The position numbers and the translations under genes were made by a program. The notes beneath the pieces are model-generated. The model searched no databases. It was not told where the DNA came from and was given only the letters and a program-made list of their open reading frames with translations. Positions 15,993 to 24,783 of a DNA stretch of 43,441 nt are shown here, piece by piece. Source of the DNA: an uncultured Streptococcus sp. GTDB lineage: Bacteria; Bacillota; Bacilli; Lactobacillales; Streptococcaceae. The DNA lies in assembly GCA_934196125.1 (NCBI GenBank), contig CAKPVT010000011.1, positions 1-43,441 on the forward strand. Direction: 5' to 3'. Positions within the stretch are counted from its first letter, which is position 1. Each line of letters begins with the position of its first letter.

Positions 15993-17450
15993 TTATTTCA
16001 AGTTTTGAAGCATGTTATCAATGTGTTCAATTGATTTTTCACGACCAAGAAGGTAGATAGTATCTGGAAGTTCTGGACCGTGCATTTCACCTGAAACGGC
16101 GATACGAATTGGCATGAAGAGGTTTTTACCTTTGATACCAGTTTCTTTTTGAACAGCTTTGATTTGTGGGAAGATGTTTTCTGATTTGAAATCTTCGTCA
16201 CTCATAGCTTCAAGTTTAGCTTTGAAGGCTTCAAGAACTGTTGGAACTGTTTCACCAGCCATGAATTCTTTTTCAGCATCTGTCAATTCTGGGAAATCTT
16301 CAAAGAACAAATCAGTCAATGGAAGGATTTCATCAACAGATTTCATTTGTGGTTTGTAAAGTTCAACTAATTTTTCTGCTTTATCAGTCAAACGACCAGC
16401 TTCTTCCAAGAATGGTTTAGCCATTGCAAAGATTGTATCAAAATCTGCGTTCTTGATGTATTCGTTGCTCATCCAGTCCATTTTCTTTTGGTCAAAAGCA
16501 GCTAGAGATTTGCTCAAACGGTGTTCATCAAAGAGTTTAATCAATTCTTCACGTGAGAAGATTTCGTCTTCACCACCTGGGTTCCAACCAAGAAGAGCGA
16601 TGAAGTTGAAGACTGCTTCTGGCATGTAACCTTTTTTACGGTAGTCTTCGATGAATTGAAGTGTGTTAGTATCACGTTTTGACAATTTTTTACCAGTTTC
16701 AGAGTTGATAATCAATGTCATGTGACCGAATTCTGGTGCTTCCCAACCAAGTGCTTCGTAAACCATCAATTGTTTCGGTGTGTTTGCGATGTGGTCATCC
16801 CCACGGATAACGTGAGAGATTTCCATCAAGTAGTCATCGATAACAACGGCAAAGTTGTATGTTGGGTAACCATCTTTTTTCTGGATAACCCAGTCACCAC
16901 CGACGTTTCCACCTTCAAATTCGATGTCGCCTTTAACGATATCATGCCATTTGTAGATACCAGATTCGTTAACAGCCAAACGAACTGTAGGGATGATTCC
17001 TTTTGCTTCACGTTCTGCGATGTATGCTGCTTTTTCTTCTTCAGACATACCAAGGAATTCGTTGATGTAACGAGGAGTTTCACCAGCAGCTTCTTGGCGT
17101 TCACGTTCTGCAGCTAATTCTTCTTCGGTAACGTATGATTTGTAAGCTTTACCTTCAGCTAGCAATTGATCGATGTATTTTTGGTAAATATCCAAACGTT
17201 CTGATTGGCGATATTTTTCGTGAGTTTGTGGGCTTTCGTCCCAATCCATTCCCAACCATTTAAGGTTTTCCAATTGTGAACGTTCACCGTCTTCGACATG
17301 ACGTTTACGGTCAGTATCTTCGATACGGATTACAAAATCACCACCGTGGTGACGAGCGTAAAGATAATTAAAGAGCGCTGTACGCGCATTTCCGATGTGT
17401 AGAAGTCCTGTTGGACTTGGTGCATAACGCACGCGAATTTTCTTAGGCAT
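15993..17450 (-). CDS. gltX: Glutamyl-tRNA synthetase
   Basis: The 485-residue class I synthetase charges tRNA-Glu (and in most Firmicutes also tRNA-Gln for later amidation). The HIGH-type motif is HIGN at residues 18-21 and the KMSKS-type motif is KLSKR at about 255-259. The ATG at 17450 is chosen because AGGAG lies seven bases upstream and the protein then begins MPKKIRVRYAPSPTG, as in relatives. It is a single-gene unit with its own terminator. Confidence 0.97.
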   Translation of the reverse strand: MPKKIRVRYAPSPTGLLHIGNARTALFNYLYARHHGGDFVIRIEDTDRKRHVEDGERSQLENLKWLGMDWDESPQTHEKYRQSERLDIYQKYIDQLLAEGKAYKSYVTEEELAAERERQEAAGETPRYINEFLGMSEEEKAAYIAEREAKGIIPTVRLAVNESGIYKWHDIVKGDIEFEGGNVGGDWVIQKKDGYPTYNFAVVIDDYLMEISHVIRGDDHIANTPKQLMVYEALGWEAPEFGHMTLIINSETGKKLSKRDTNTLQFIEDYRKKGYMPEAVFNFIALLGWNPGGEDEIFSREELIKLFDEHRLSKSLAAFDQKKMDWMSNEYIKNADFDTIFAMAKPFLEEAGRLTDKAEKLVELYKPQMKSVDEILPLTDLFFEDFPELTDAEKEFMAGETVPTVLEAFKAKLEAMSDEDFKSENIFPQIKAVQKETGIKGKNLFMPIRIAVSGEMHGPELPDTIYLLGREKSIEHIDNMLQNLK

Positions 17451-17509
17451 TTTCGTCTCCTGTTGAATTTCAATCATTTCTATTATAGCACAATATTTAT
17501 CCTTGGAAC

Positions 17510-17575
17510 AAAAAATCAGCTGAAAACAGCTGATTTCCTACGTATCTTTCAACATTTGATTTCCAGCAAATGTTG
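17510..17575 (-). terminator. Terminator plus second inverted repeat after the LURP-one gene
   Basis: AAATCAGCTG/CAGCTGATTT with T6 (17537-17510) is a strong minus-strand terminator. A second inverted repeat CAACATTTG/CAAATGTTG (17550-17575) lies between it and the gene. Confidence 0.8.
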
Positions 17576-17634
17576 ATTTCTTGTTGTTAACCTAAAACAC
17601 TCTATTTCCAGACCATTACTTTCCAACTCTATAA

Positions 17635-18129
17635 TCAGCCCGAGGCAGAGCTACTTGATGATTCGATTGCTTTGACATAGTCGATAGCAATCACTAGCGA
17701 AATCACTAAATCAGCAAGACTGTCATCGTAAATATCAACATGGTAAGTCGAGGCTATCTTGAACCATTCTTGATGAATACTTGCCACTTCACGCCCTTGG
17801 TCAAGCAGACTAAAATTCATATTCCAAATGTCTCCAGCCACATCCAAACCAAAATCAGAAATATCATATTTAGCTTTGAGCAATGAAAAACGTTGTTGAA
17901 TCGCAATCTGTTTACCGTCCACAAAAGTCACCGTAAACCGTTGAAAAGGAAAGCTAAAATGATGTTTAATATGGCTAACAAACTGTCCTTGACTGTCAGA
18001 AATCGTGAATTCCTTTAAAAAATTTAAAAATGACCCTTGAACGTGATAAGCAAGTTGACCAGTTTCATCTTTAATATCAAATTTGCCAGCTAATGACCAA
18101 AGTTTTTGTTTAATCTCAAAACTTCTCAT
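17635..18129 (-). CDS. LURP-one-related (YxjI-like) protein
   Basis: The 164-residue protein starts MRSFEIKQKLWSLAGKFDIKD and shows the repeating beta-strand pattern of LURP-one/Tubby-like proteins (FDIKDETGQLAYHVQG, YDISDFGLDVAGDIW, and so on). It has a hydrophobic C-terminal helix (DLVISLVIAIDYV) and a Ser-rich tail. The molecular role of bacterial members is not known. I place the start at 18129, where GAGGTG sits six bases upstream, rather than at the ATG 24 bases earlier. It has its own strong promoter and terminator. Confidence 0.82.
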   Translation of the reverse strand: MRSFEIKQKLWSLAGKFDIKDETGQLAYHVQGSFLNFLKEFTISDSQGQFVSHIKHHFSFPFQRFTVTFVDGKQIAIQQRFSLLKAKYDISDFGLDVAGDIWNMNFSLLDQGREVASIHQEWFKIASTYHVDIYDDSLADLVISLVIAIDYVKAIESSSSSASG

Positions 18130-18181
18130 CTTGTACACCTCAACATTTTTCAATTTATTTGTACCAATATGCTAACACAAA

Positions 18182-18210
18182 ATTGTATCACTTCCTCAAA
18201 AAGCTGTCAA
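18182..18210 (-). promoter_or_regulatory. Promoter of the LURP-one gene
   Basis: Minus strand: TTGACA (18210-18205), 17-base spacer and TACAAT (18187-18182), a near-consensus sigma-A promoter. Confidence 0.82.
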
Positions 18211-18231
18211 CAAAAATCCGGAAATTCATCT

Positions 18232-18726
18232 TTATTTGATTTCTCTCATGCGTCCTGTATCCACATCATAAACAGCTCCCGAAATCACAACATCCTCTGG
18301 GATTAAGGGAGAATTTCGCAAAATAGCAATGTCCTCACGCACACTTTCTTCCACATCAGAAAATGGTAAAAAATCTTTATCATGGACATCAACACCCAAA
18401 TCACGCTCTAACTGCGTTGCAAAAGCTTCATTTGTAAAACTTTGTGCCCCACAATCTGTGTGATGAAGAACTACAATTTCACGTGTCCCCAATTGTTGCT
18501 GAGAAATCACCAAAGAACGGATAATATCATCAGTCACACGACCGCCAGCATTTCGCAAAATAGGAGCATCACCAAGCGCTAACCCCAAAGCCTGTGCCAC
18601 ATGTAAACGAGAATCCATACAAGTCACAATAGCAACATGCGTTTTGGGCTTCTGTGGCAAATGTTCTGTACCATGTAAATCAGCATAAGCTTGGTTAGTT
18701 TTCAAAATTTTTTCAAAATAAGACAT
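18232..18726 (-). CDS. Beta-class carbonic anhydrase
   Basis: The 164-residue enzyme interconverts CO2 and bicarbonate. Zinc ligands and the catalytic dyad are visible: CMDSR near residues 36-40 and HTDC near 89-92, with the RNAGGRVTDD loop between. Start: ATG 18726, with AGGAGG seven bases upstream; a TTG just before it is unnecessary. In streptococci this gene often lies beside radA and gltX, as here. It supports growth in air by supplying bicarbonate for carboxylation reactions. Confidence 0.93.
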   Translation of the reverse strand: MSYFEKILKTNQAYADLHGTEHLPQKPKTHVAIVTCMDSRLHVAQALGLALGDAPILRNAGGRVTDDIIRSLVISQQQLGTREIVVLHHTDCGAQSFTNEAFATQLERDLGVDVHDKDFLPFSDVEESVREDIAILRNSPLIPEDVVISGAVYDVDTGRMREIK

Positions 18727-18849
18727 CAAAAGTCCTCCTTGACTACGTGACTAATAAAGTTTTTCTTATATTATCATTTTTCATACCTTTTGTCGCCTAA
18801 AATGACTTTTAATGAGGAAATAAAAAAATCGGAAATACTCTCCCACTTT

Positions 18850-20220
18850 TTACGCAAAAACTTTTTTGAGAACTTCGCCCACAGTTGTCACACCAATGAC
18901 TTGAATATTGTCTGGAATATCAATACCTGACAGGGAGTTTTTAGGAGCATAAACTTTGGTAAAACCAAGTTTTGCTGCTTCGTTGATACGTTGCTCAATA
19001 CGTGTCACACGACGAATTTCGCCTGTCAAACCAATTTCACCGATGAAGGCTTCCTGTGGATTTGTTGGCTTTTCTTTATAGCTTGACGCAATGGCTACCG
19101 CTACTGCCAAATCAATCGCTGGCTCATCAAGTTTAACACCACCAGCCGATTTCAAATAAGCATCTTGATTTTGCAATAAAAGTCCACAACGTTTTTCAAG
19201 CACCGCCATAATAAGGCTAACACGGTTAAAATCCAGTCCTGTCGTGGTGCGTTTGGCATTTCCAAAGACTGTCGGCGTTACCAAAGCTTGGACTTCCGCC
19301 AAAATTGGACGGCTACCTTCCATGGTAACCACGATAGCTGACCCCGTTGCACCGTCCAAACGTTCTTCTAAGAAAACTTGGCTCGGATTAAGCACTTCAA
19401 CAAGACCACCAGATTGCATTTCAAAAATGCCGATTTCGTTAGTTGAACCAAAACGATTTTTCACAGCACGTAAAATACGGAAGGTGTGATGACGTTCTCC
19501 TTCAAAATAAAGCACCGTATCCACCATATGCTCAAGCATGCGCGGTCCTGCAAGCTGCCCTTCCTTAGTCACGTGACCAACGATAAAGGTTGCAATATTA
19601 TTTGTCTTAGCCAGTTGCATCAACTCTGCAGTCACTTCACGTACTTGTGATACCGATCCTTGAACCCCAGAAATATCAGGGCTCATAATTGTCTGAATCG
19701 AGTCAATAATCAAGAAATCAGGCTGAATTTGCTCAATCTGTGTGCGAATGGCTTGCATATTCGTTTCAGCATAAAGGTAAAATTCATTGTCAATGTCGCC
19801 AAGACGCTCACTACGTAGTTTAATCTGCTCTGCTGATTCTTCCCCAGAAACGTAAAGAACTGTTCCCTTATCTGCAAGTTGAATAGATACCTGCAAAAGA
19901 AGCGTTGATTTTCCGATACCTGGGTCACCACCGATAAGCACCAAGCTACCTGGCACCACACCACCACCAAGCACGCGGTTAAATTCATCCATGCCAGTCT
20001 TGGTGCGTGAATAATGAATCGAGCTAACATCCTTTAACTTAGTCGGTTTACTCTTTTCACCCGTCAAACTAACACGCGCATTTTTGACTTCTTGTACCTC
20101 AACTTCTTCAACAAAAGACGTCCAAGACGAACAATTCGGACAACGTCCCAAATATTTCGGAGAATGATAGCCACACTCCTGACAAATAAATGTTGTTTTT
20201 TTCTTAGCGATAATTTTCAC
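18850..20220 (-). CDS. radA: DNA repair and transformation helicase RadA
   Basis: The 456-residue protein has the N-terminal C4 zinc finger (Cys13, 16, 27, 30), Walker A GGDPGIGKST at 97-106, the RadA-specific KNRFG motif at 254-258, and a Lon-like C-terminal domain. RadA drives branch migration during recombination and transformation. The predicted start is GTG, but only GAGG two bases upstream can serve as ribosome site, so the true start is uncertain by a few codons. The N-terminal codons share a 17-base repeat with sequence upstream of the neighbouring hydrolase gene. Confidence 0.95.
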   Translation of the reverse strand: MKIIAKKKTTFICQECGYHSPKYLGRCPNCSSWTSFVEEVEVQEVKNARVSLTGEKSKPTKLKDVSSIHYSRTKTGMDEFNRVLGGGVVPGSLVLIGGDPGIGKSTLLLQVSIQLADKGTVLYVSGEESAEQIKLRSERLGDIDNEFYLYAETNMQAIRTQIEQIQPDFLIIDSIQTIMSPDISGVQGSVSQVREVTAELMQLAKTNNIATFIVGHVTKEGQLAGPRMLEHMVDTVLYFEGERHHTFRILRAVKNRFGSTNEIGIFEMQSGGLVEVLNPSQVFLEERLDGATGSAIVVTMEGSRPILAEVQALVTPTVFGNAKRTTTGLDFNRVSLIMAVLEKRCGLLLQNQDAYLKSAGGVKLDEPAIDLAVAVAIASSYKEKPTNPQEAFIGEIGLTGEIRRVTRIEQRINEAAKLGFTKVYAPKNSLSGIDIPDNIQVIGVTTVGEVLKKVFA

Positions 20221-20289
20221 CCCTCACCAATACTCTGTGCCTTCTCCAGTTTTTCAATGTTTTTTGAAATTTCTTTCGATTAGATACTC

Positions 20290-20675
20290 CTAAGACAAAA
20301 GATCAACACTAACCTGATAACCGTAGTTTAGCGCTTCAAGAACGGATTTATTAACACAAGCATTACCATCAACACCAATAATTTCTAAACAATTTGCTTC
20401 ATTATTTTCTAAAAAGCTTCTCAACTGTTGATTGGAAAAACAAGATGCTCGGCGTTTCTCAAAATTTGGTTAGAAACGATAGACAAGCCATCAGCAAATA
20501 CTTTTGACTTTTTGCCAAGCTCCCACCAAAAACGATTAATCACATAAATGACTTGTTTTTTCGGATAACTAGCTATCTTTTGGTTAACGGTTTGGACCAA
20601 ATTTCGCCCATTATACGGTTCACCATCAATAATATAATCTAACTGCATATCAATGACCAACAAATAATCTGCCAT
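20290..20675 (-). pseudogene. Cysteine hydrolase (isochorismatase-like) with a frameshift
   Basis: The frame from ATG 20675 gives MADYLLVIDMQLDYI, with the catalytic Asp of the family, and KKQVIYVINRFWWELGKKSKVF, then stops at 20421. In another frame the protein continues as NFEKRRASCFSNQQLRSFL and IIGVDGNACVNKSVLEAL, with the nucleophile Cys in ACVNKS, to the TAG at 20292-20290. The shift lies around 20465-20475 in an A3T4 run. The restored length of about 128 residues is short for the family. The reaction is unknown. Sequencing error at the homopolymer is possible. Confidence 0.75.
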
Positions 20676-20691
20676 TTTTTTCTTAGCGATA
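20675..20691 (-). repeat. 17-bp direct repeat shared with the radA start
   Basis: TTTTTTTCTTAGCGATA occurs here, immediately ahead of the hydrolase start, and again at 20196-20212 within the first radA codons. In both places it is a translation initiation region, and the copy here has AGGAGG just upstream. Confidence 0.6.
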
Positions 20692-20734
20692 GCCCATTAC
20701 CTCCTTTGCATTTTCCAATTGTTTTGCTGTATTC

Positions 20735-21181
20735 TTATTTCCCTGTTGAACCAAAGCCGCCTGTACGAACACCCTCTGCTTCGTCACCGTCAGCAACCAA
20801 GAAAGGCATGAAAACACCTTGAACAATGCGTTCGCCAGCTTCGACCACAACAGTCTCATTAGTGATATTTTTCATTTGTGCAAAAATGTGACCTTCATTA
20901 GCAGGATTGCCATAATAATCACCGTCAATGACGCCTACCGAATTAATCAAAACCAAGCCTTTTTTACGCGGATTTGAAGAACGGTCAAAAAGATAAAGCA
21001 CCTCACCAGCTTGCATGTAAGCTTTGACACCAGTTGGCACTAATTTAATCTCACCAGCTGCAATTTCTGTTGTTTCCGCAGCTTTCAAATCATAGCCTGC
21101 AGCGTGTGCTGTTTCTCGCTTTGGTAGCAATGTTTCATCAGTAAATTGTGAAACCAATTCAAATCCTCTAATTTTACTCAT
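20735..21181 (-). CDS. dut: Deoxyuridine 5'-triphosphate nucleotidohydrolase
   Basis: The 148-residue dUTPase hydrolyses dUTP to dUMP and pyrophosphate, keeping uracil out of DNA. All five motifs can be seen: AGYDLKA (28-34), DRSSNPRKKG (66-75), the uracil-binding GVIDGDYYGN (83-92), GERIVQGVF (about 117-125) and the C-terminal RTGGFGSTG (139-147). GGAG precedes the ATG. It is the first gene of a likely dut-hydrolase-radA run. Confidence 0.95.
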   Translation of the reverse strand: MSKIRGFELVSQFTDETLLPKRETAHAAGYDLKAAETTEIAAGEIKLVPTGVKAYMQAGEVLYLFDRSSNPRKKGLVLINSVGVIDGDYYGNPANEGHIFAQMKNITNETVVVEAGERIVQGVFMPFLVADGDEAEGVRTGGFGSTGK

Positions 21182-21238
21182 TTTGTCTCCTTTTTCTGTA
21201 TTAAATCATCTTCATATTATAACATAAAAGCTATTCAT

Positions 21239-21272
21239 CAAAAAACTTTCCTTGCTTGAAAGCAAAGAAAGT
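21239..21272 (-). terminator. Terminator after the truncated membrane gene
   Basis: AAACTTTC and GAAAGTTT plus TTGC/GCAA form an interrupted stem with a T run on the minus strand. Confidence 0.75.
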
Positions 21273-21301
21273 TTACTTATTACTATTTTTCCTTACACTA
21301 T

Positions 21302-21616
21302 TTAATTCCGTAAATAGTAGGGCAAAAATAGCAAAACCAATATTATTGCTAAAACAACACTACCGTCAAAAAAGATTGTTGTCAAGTGGCAGAGCTTTTC
21401 AACAATAGCAAAGGTTGAATCAACAATATTAATGCTCTGTAAAACCAAAACGTATTTTTCTTTAGTTGTGATAAGGCTGAGATAAACAGGTCTTGAAATC
21501 TCATCTAACTCCGAAACAACTATCGAAATCATGTCAATAATGACTATTGAAATCAGAAATACATCACTAATGCCATTAAACTTCCCTATTCTAATAGCAA
21601 CCAACAAGCTCATCAA
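21302..21616 (-). pseudogene. Truncated membrane protein cut by an ISL3 relic
   Basis: The frame reads 104 residues with a central amphipathic part (ELDEISRPVYLSLITTKEKY) and a final membrane helix (VVLAIILVLLFLPYYL). Its first 20 or so codons are antisense to the ISL3 transposase relic, so the native start was lost when the element inserted. What remains is the C-terminal part of an unrecognised membrane protein, followed by a good terminator. No ribosome site supports the present ATG. Confidence 0.5.
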
Positions 21617-21762
21617 AGATATTAAACGAAACGCTTTTGGTTACAGGAACTTTGACAACTTTAAAAAACGTATTTATCTCGCTTTAAACAGCAAAAAAGC
21701 GAGAACAAAATTTGTTCTCGCTAGAGCTTAGCTTTGCCACCCACTACAGTTGACAAGGAGCC
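21552..21762 (+). mobile_element. ISL3-family transposase relic with intact right end
   Basis: The last 210 bases of an ISL3-type element are nearly identical to 42821-43048 in this window. The frame encodes the transposase C-terminus ATNKLIKDIKRNAFGYRNF through SFVLARA-type residues, and the sequence ends in the terminal repeat whose minus strand begins GGCTCCTTGTCAACTGTAG. About 12 bases present in the other copy are missing near 21590, which breaks the frame. The last base of the element supplies the final base of the queH stop codon. Confidence 0.85.
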
Positions 21763-22529
21763 TAAATTTCTTTTCCTTCGAAGGTAAAGCGGATGTGTGG
21801 GAACTCTTTTTCGCCGTCTTTTCCGACCATAAATTCTTCGGCTTCTTTTTTGATTCGGGTGAAGTCAATGCCCTGCATTTTAGCGGCAAAAACACAACCA
21901 CAATAACATTGACGATAGATGTCATATTCCTCGCACATTTCTACTGAACGGCGGTAGCCATTATTTTTCTTGAAATCGCTTGGTAGGTACTTGGTTGCAT
22001 ACACTTTTTGGACTTCGATTCCCACGCTATTAATAACCTGTGAATTTTTGTGCGGACTAATGGTCAAGGCACTGGCAAAATAATCAAAGCCAAGCTCAAC
22101 AGCCATTTTTGCTACCTTATCTAAACGGTAATCGAAGCAAACACGGCAACGCTCGCCACCCTCAGGTTCCTCCTCAAAACCATGAACTTTTTGAAAATAC
22201 TCCGACGGGGCGTAAGGCGCTTCAATAAATTGAACGTTATTGCCTGTTTTTTCATTGAAATCTGATACAAATTTTTGAACAACATAAGCTCTACGGTAAT
22301 ATTCTTCCTTGGGATGAATGTTTGAGTTGGCAAAATAAACCGTCAAATCAGCATATTGCGTCAAATATTCCAAGGTATAAGTTGAACAAGGTGCGCAGCA
22401 AACATGAACAAGAATACGTGGTCGAATCTCTTCTTGCATCCACCGTTTTGCCATTTGTTGCATGACACGGTCATAGTTGATTTTCTGACTGGGATTCATT
22501 TTGGATAAAATCTCTTCTAAATCAATCAC
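21762..22529 (-). CDS. queH: Epoxyqueuosine reductase QueH
   Basis: The 255-residue DUF208 enzyme carries out the last step of queuosine synthesis, reducing epoxyqueuosine in tRNA. Cysteine clusters expected for QueH are present: CCAPC at 44-48, CRVC at 128-131, and CYCGC at 208-212, which hold the iron-sulfur cluster and neighbouring metal. tgt, acting earlier in the pathway, is also in this window at 33.8-34.9 kb. The stop codon TAG straddles the junction with the ISL3 relic, yet the C-terminus (RFTFEGKEI) looks complete. Function is probably preserved. Confidence 0.92.
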   Translation of the reverse strand: MIDLEEILSKMNPSQKINYDRVMQQMAKRWMQEEIRPRILVHVCCAPCSTYTLEYLTQYADLTVYFANSNIHPKEEYYRRAYVVQKFVSDFNEKTGNNVQFIEAPYAPSEYFQKVHGFEEEPEGGERCRVCFDYRLDKVAKMAVELGFDYFASALTISPHKNSQVINSVGIEVQKVYATKYLPSDFKKNNGYRRSVEMCEEYDIYRQCYCGCVFAAKMQGIDFTRIKKEAEEFMVGKDGEKEFPHIRFTFEGKEI

Positions 22530-22657
22530 AACTTATTTCTTCCTTTCCTAGTAACGTCATTTCATTATACCACAAGTTATTTTTCACAAACATCATCTAA
22601 GCACCTTGAATTTTCCCCTTATCATAAATAATTCCACAATTACCTTTCCAATTAAAA

Positions 22658-22686
22658 AGACAAACAAGGGGCTCTTGTGATATAAT
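22658..22686 (+). promoter_or_regulatory. gpsA promoter
   Basis: TATAAT at 22681-22686 is preceded by TG one base upstream (an extended -10). The -35 position (22658-22663, AGACAA) is poor. Confidence 0.65.
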
Positions 22687-22724
22687 GAGAAATGAAATCT
22701 TGCTCGTTTGAGAGAGGAGAAAAA

Positions 22725-23741
22725 ATGACAAGACAAAAAGTTGCTGTCTTAGGGCCTGGTTCATGGGGAACGGCTCTTGCGCAAGTATTAAATGACAACG
22801 GACATGACGTTTGCCTTTGGGGAAATATCCCAGATCAAATTGAAGAATTAAATACAACACACACAAACACTCGCTACTTTAAAGATATTACAATCTCTGA
22901 AAATATCAAAGCGACACTCGATTTAAAAGAAGCTCTAACAGACGTTGATGCTGTTTTATTTGTTGTACCGACCAAGGTAACACGCTTGGTCGCAAAACAA
23001 GTAGCTGAAACACTTGACCACAAAGCTGTTATCATGCACGCTTCTAAAGGACTTGAACCTGGCACACACGAACGTCTTTCTACTATTTTAGAAGAAGAAA
23101 TTCCTGCTGAATTGCGTTCTGAAATCGTTGTTGTCTCTGGACCAAGCCACGCTGAGGAAACAGTTGTTCGCGATATTACATTGATTACAGCTGCTTCAAA
23201 AGACCACGAAGCTGCTAAATACGTTCAAGAACTCTTTAGCAACAATTATTTCCGACTTTACACTAATACTGATGTTGTCGGTGTTGAAACAGCTGGTGCT
23301 CTTAAAAATATCATTGCTGTTGGTGCTGGTGCCCTCCACGGTCTTGGATACGGTGATAATGCCAAGGCGGCTGTTATCACACGTGGACTTGCTGAAATCA
23401 CTCGTCTTGGGGTTAAAATGGGAGCTAATCCACTAACTTATAGCGGACTTTCTGGTGTCGGTGACCTTATCGTGACAGGAACATCTGTTCATTCTCGTAA
23501 CTGGCGAGCTGGCGACGCACTTGGACGTGGTGAAAAACTCGAAGATATCGAAAAAAATATGGGTATGGTTATTGAGGGTATTTCAACCACTAAAGTTGCT
23601 TATGAGCTTGCTAAAGAATTAGATGTTTACATGCCAATCACTAGCGCTATCTACAAAGTCATCTATGAAGGTGCTGATGTTCGTGATAGCATTCTTGGCA
23701 TGATGTCAAACGACTTCCGTTCAGAAAACGAATGGCACTAA
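22725..23741 (+). CDS. gpsA: Glycerol-3-phosphate dehydrogenase [NAD(P)+]
   Basis: The 338-residue enzyme reduces dihydroxyacetone phosphate to sn-glycerol-3-phosphate for phospholipid synthesis. The N-terminal dinucleotide fold VLGPGSWGTAL and the catalytic-domain stretch GVETAGALKNIIAVGAG are clear. The start at 22725 has GAGAGGAG just upstream; the 11-codon extension upstream overlaps the promoter and ribosome site. galU follows after about 75 bases on the same strand, probably in the same operon with possible extra promotion from a TATAAT at 23767. Confidence 0.96.
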   Translation: MTRQKVAVLGPGSWGTALAQVLNDNGHDVCLWGNIPDQIEELNTTHTNTRYFKDITISENIKATLDLKEALTDVDAVLFVVPTKVTRLVAKQVAETLDHKAVIMHASKGLEPGTHERLSTILEEEIPAELRSEIVVVSGPSHAEETVVRDITLITAASKDHEAAKYVQELFSNNYFRLYTNTDVVGVETAGALKNIIAVGAGALHGLGYGDNAKAAVITRGLAEITRLGVKMGANPLTYSGLSGVGDLIVTGTSVHSRNWRAGDALGRGEKLEDIEKNMGMVIEGISTTKVAYELAKELDVYMPITSAIYKVIYEGADVRDSILGMMSNDFRSENEWH

Positions 23742-23814
23742 AATTAGAATTTAAAATTAGAATTATAGTATAATTTAATTCAGCATAGTTTTATTTATGA
23801 AAAGGAGTTCTCGT

Positions 23815-24735
23815 ATGAATATGAGAAAAGTTAGAAAAGCCGTTATTCCCGCAGCTGGTCTTGGAACTCGTTTCTTGCCAGCTACAAAAGCACTCGCTAA
23901 AGAGATGCTTCCAATTGTTGATAAACCAACCATTCAGTTTATCGTTGAAGAAGCCTTAAAATCAGGTATTGAAGAAATCTTGGTTGTTACTGGGAAATCA
24001 AAACGTTCAATCGAAGACCACTTCGATTCAAATTTTGAATTAGAATACAATTTGGAACATAAAGGGAAAACTGACCTTCTCAAACTTGTGAATGATACAA
24101 CAGCTATCAATCTTCACTTTATCCGTCAAAGCCATCCACGCGGATTGGGAGACGCTGTCCTGCAAGCCAAAGCTTTTGTTGGTAATGAACCTTTCGTTGT
24201 TATGCTTGGTGACGACCTTATGGACATCAATAACGATAAAGCTATACCATTGACAAAACAACTGATCAATGACTACGAAACCACACACGCATCAACTATC
24301 GCCGTTATGCCTGTACCACATGAAGAAGTATCATCTTACGGTATTATTGCTCCTCAAGGCGAAGGCATTGACGGACTTTATAGTGTTGAAACATTTGTTG
24401 AAAAACCAGCCCCTGAAGATGCACCAAGTGACCTTGCAATCATCGGTCGTTATCTTCTTACTCCAGAAATCTTCAATATCCTTGAAACACAAGAACCTGG
24501 AGCTGGTAATGAAATTCAATTGACAGACGCTATTGATACCCTTAACAAAACGCAACGTGTTTTCGCCCGCCAATTTAACGGTGACCGCTATGATGTCGGT
24601 GACAAATTTGGTTTTATGAAAACTTCTATTGACTATGCCCTTCAACACCCTCAAATCAAAGATAGCATAAAACAATATCTTATCGATTTAGGTAAAGAAT
24701 TAGAAGCTGATTCAAAAAAAGAAGAAACTAAATAA
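23815..24735 (+). CDS. galU: UTP-glucose-1-phosphate uridylyltransferase
   Basis: The 306-residue enzyme makes UDP-glucose for capsule, glycolipids and galactose use. The nucleotide-binding signature AAGLGTRFLPATK and the substrate stretches MLGDDLMD and FVEKPAPEDAP are intact. AAAGGAG lies seven bases before the ATG at 23815; a second ATG follows two codons later. It forms a pair with gpsA, an order common in streptococci. It ends at a strong two-way terminator shared with the convergent rhomboid gene. Confidence 0.95.
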   Translation: MNMRKVRKAVIPAAGLGTRFLPATKALAKEMLPIVDKPTIQFIVEEALKSGIEEILVVTGKSKRSIEDHFDSNFELEYNLEHKGKTDLLKLVNDTTAINLHFIRQSHPRGLGDAVLQAKAFVGNEPFVVMLGDDLMDINNDKAIPLTKQLINDYETTHASTIAVMPVPHEEVSSYGIIAPQGEGIDGLYSVETFVEKPAPEDAPSDLAIIGRYLLTPEIFNILETQEPGAGNEIQLTDAIDTLNKTQRVFARQFNGDRYDVGDKFGFMKTSIDYALQHPQIKDSIKQYLIDLGKELEADSKKEETK

Positions 24736-24747
24736 ATGCTTATAAAA

Positions 24748-24783
24748 TAAGCCCCTTAGAAAATTTCTAAGGGGCTTATTTTT
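24748..24783. terminator. Bidirectional terminator between galU and the rhomboid gene
   Basis: A 16-bp nearly perfect stem ATAAGCCCCTTAGAAA and its complement ends in T runs on both strands and serves the convergent genes. It overlaps the rhomboid stop. Confidence 0.92.
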
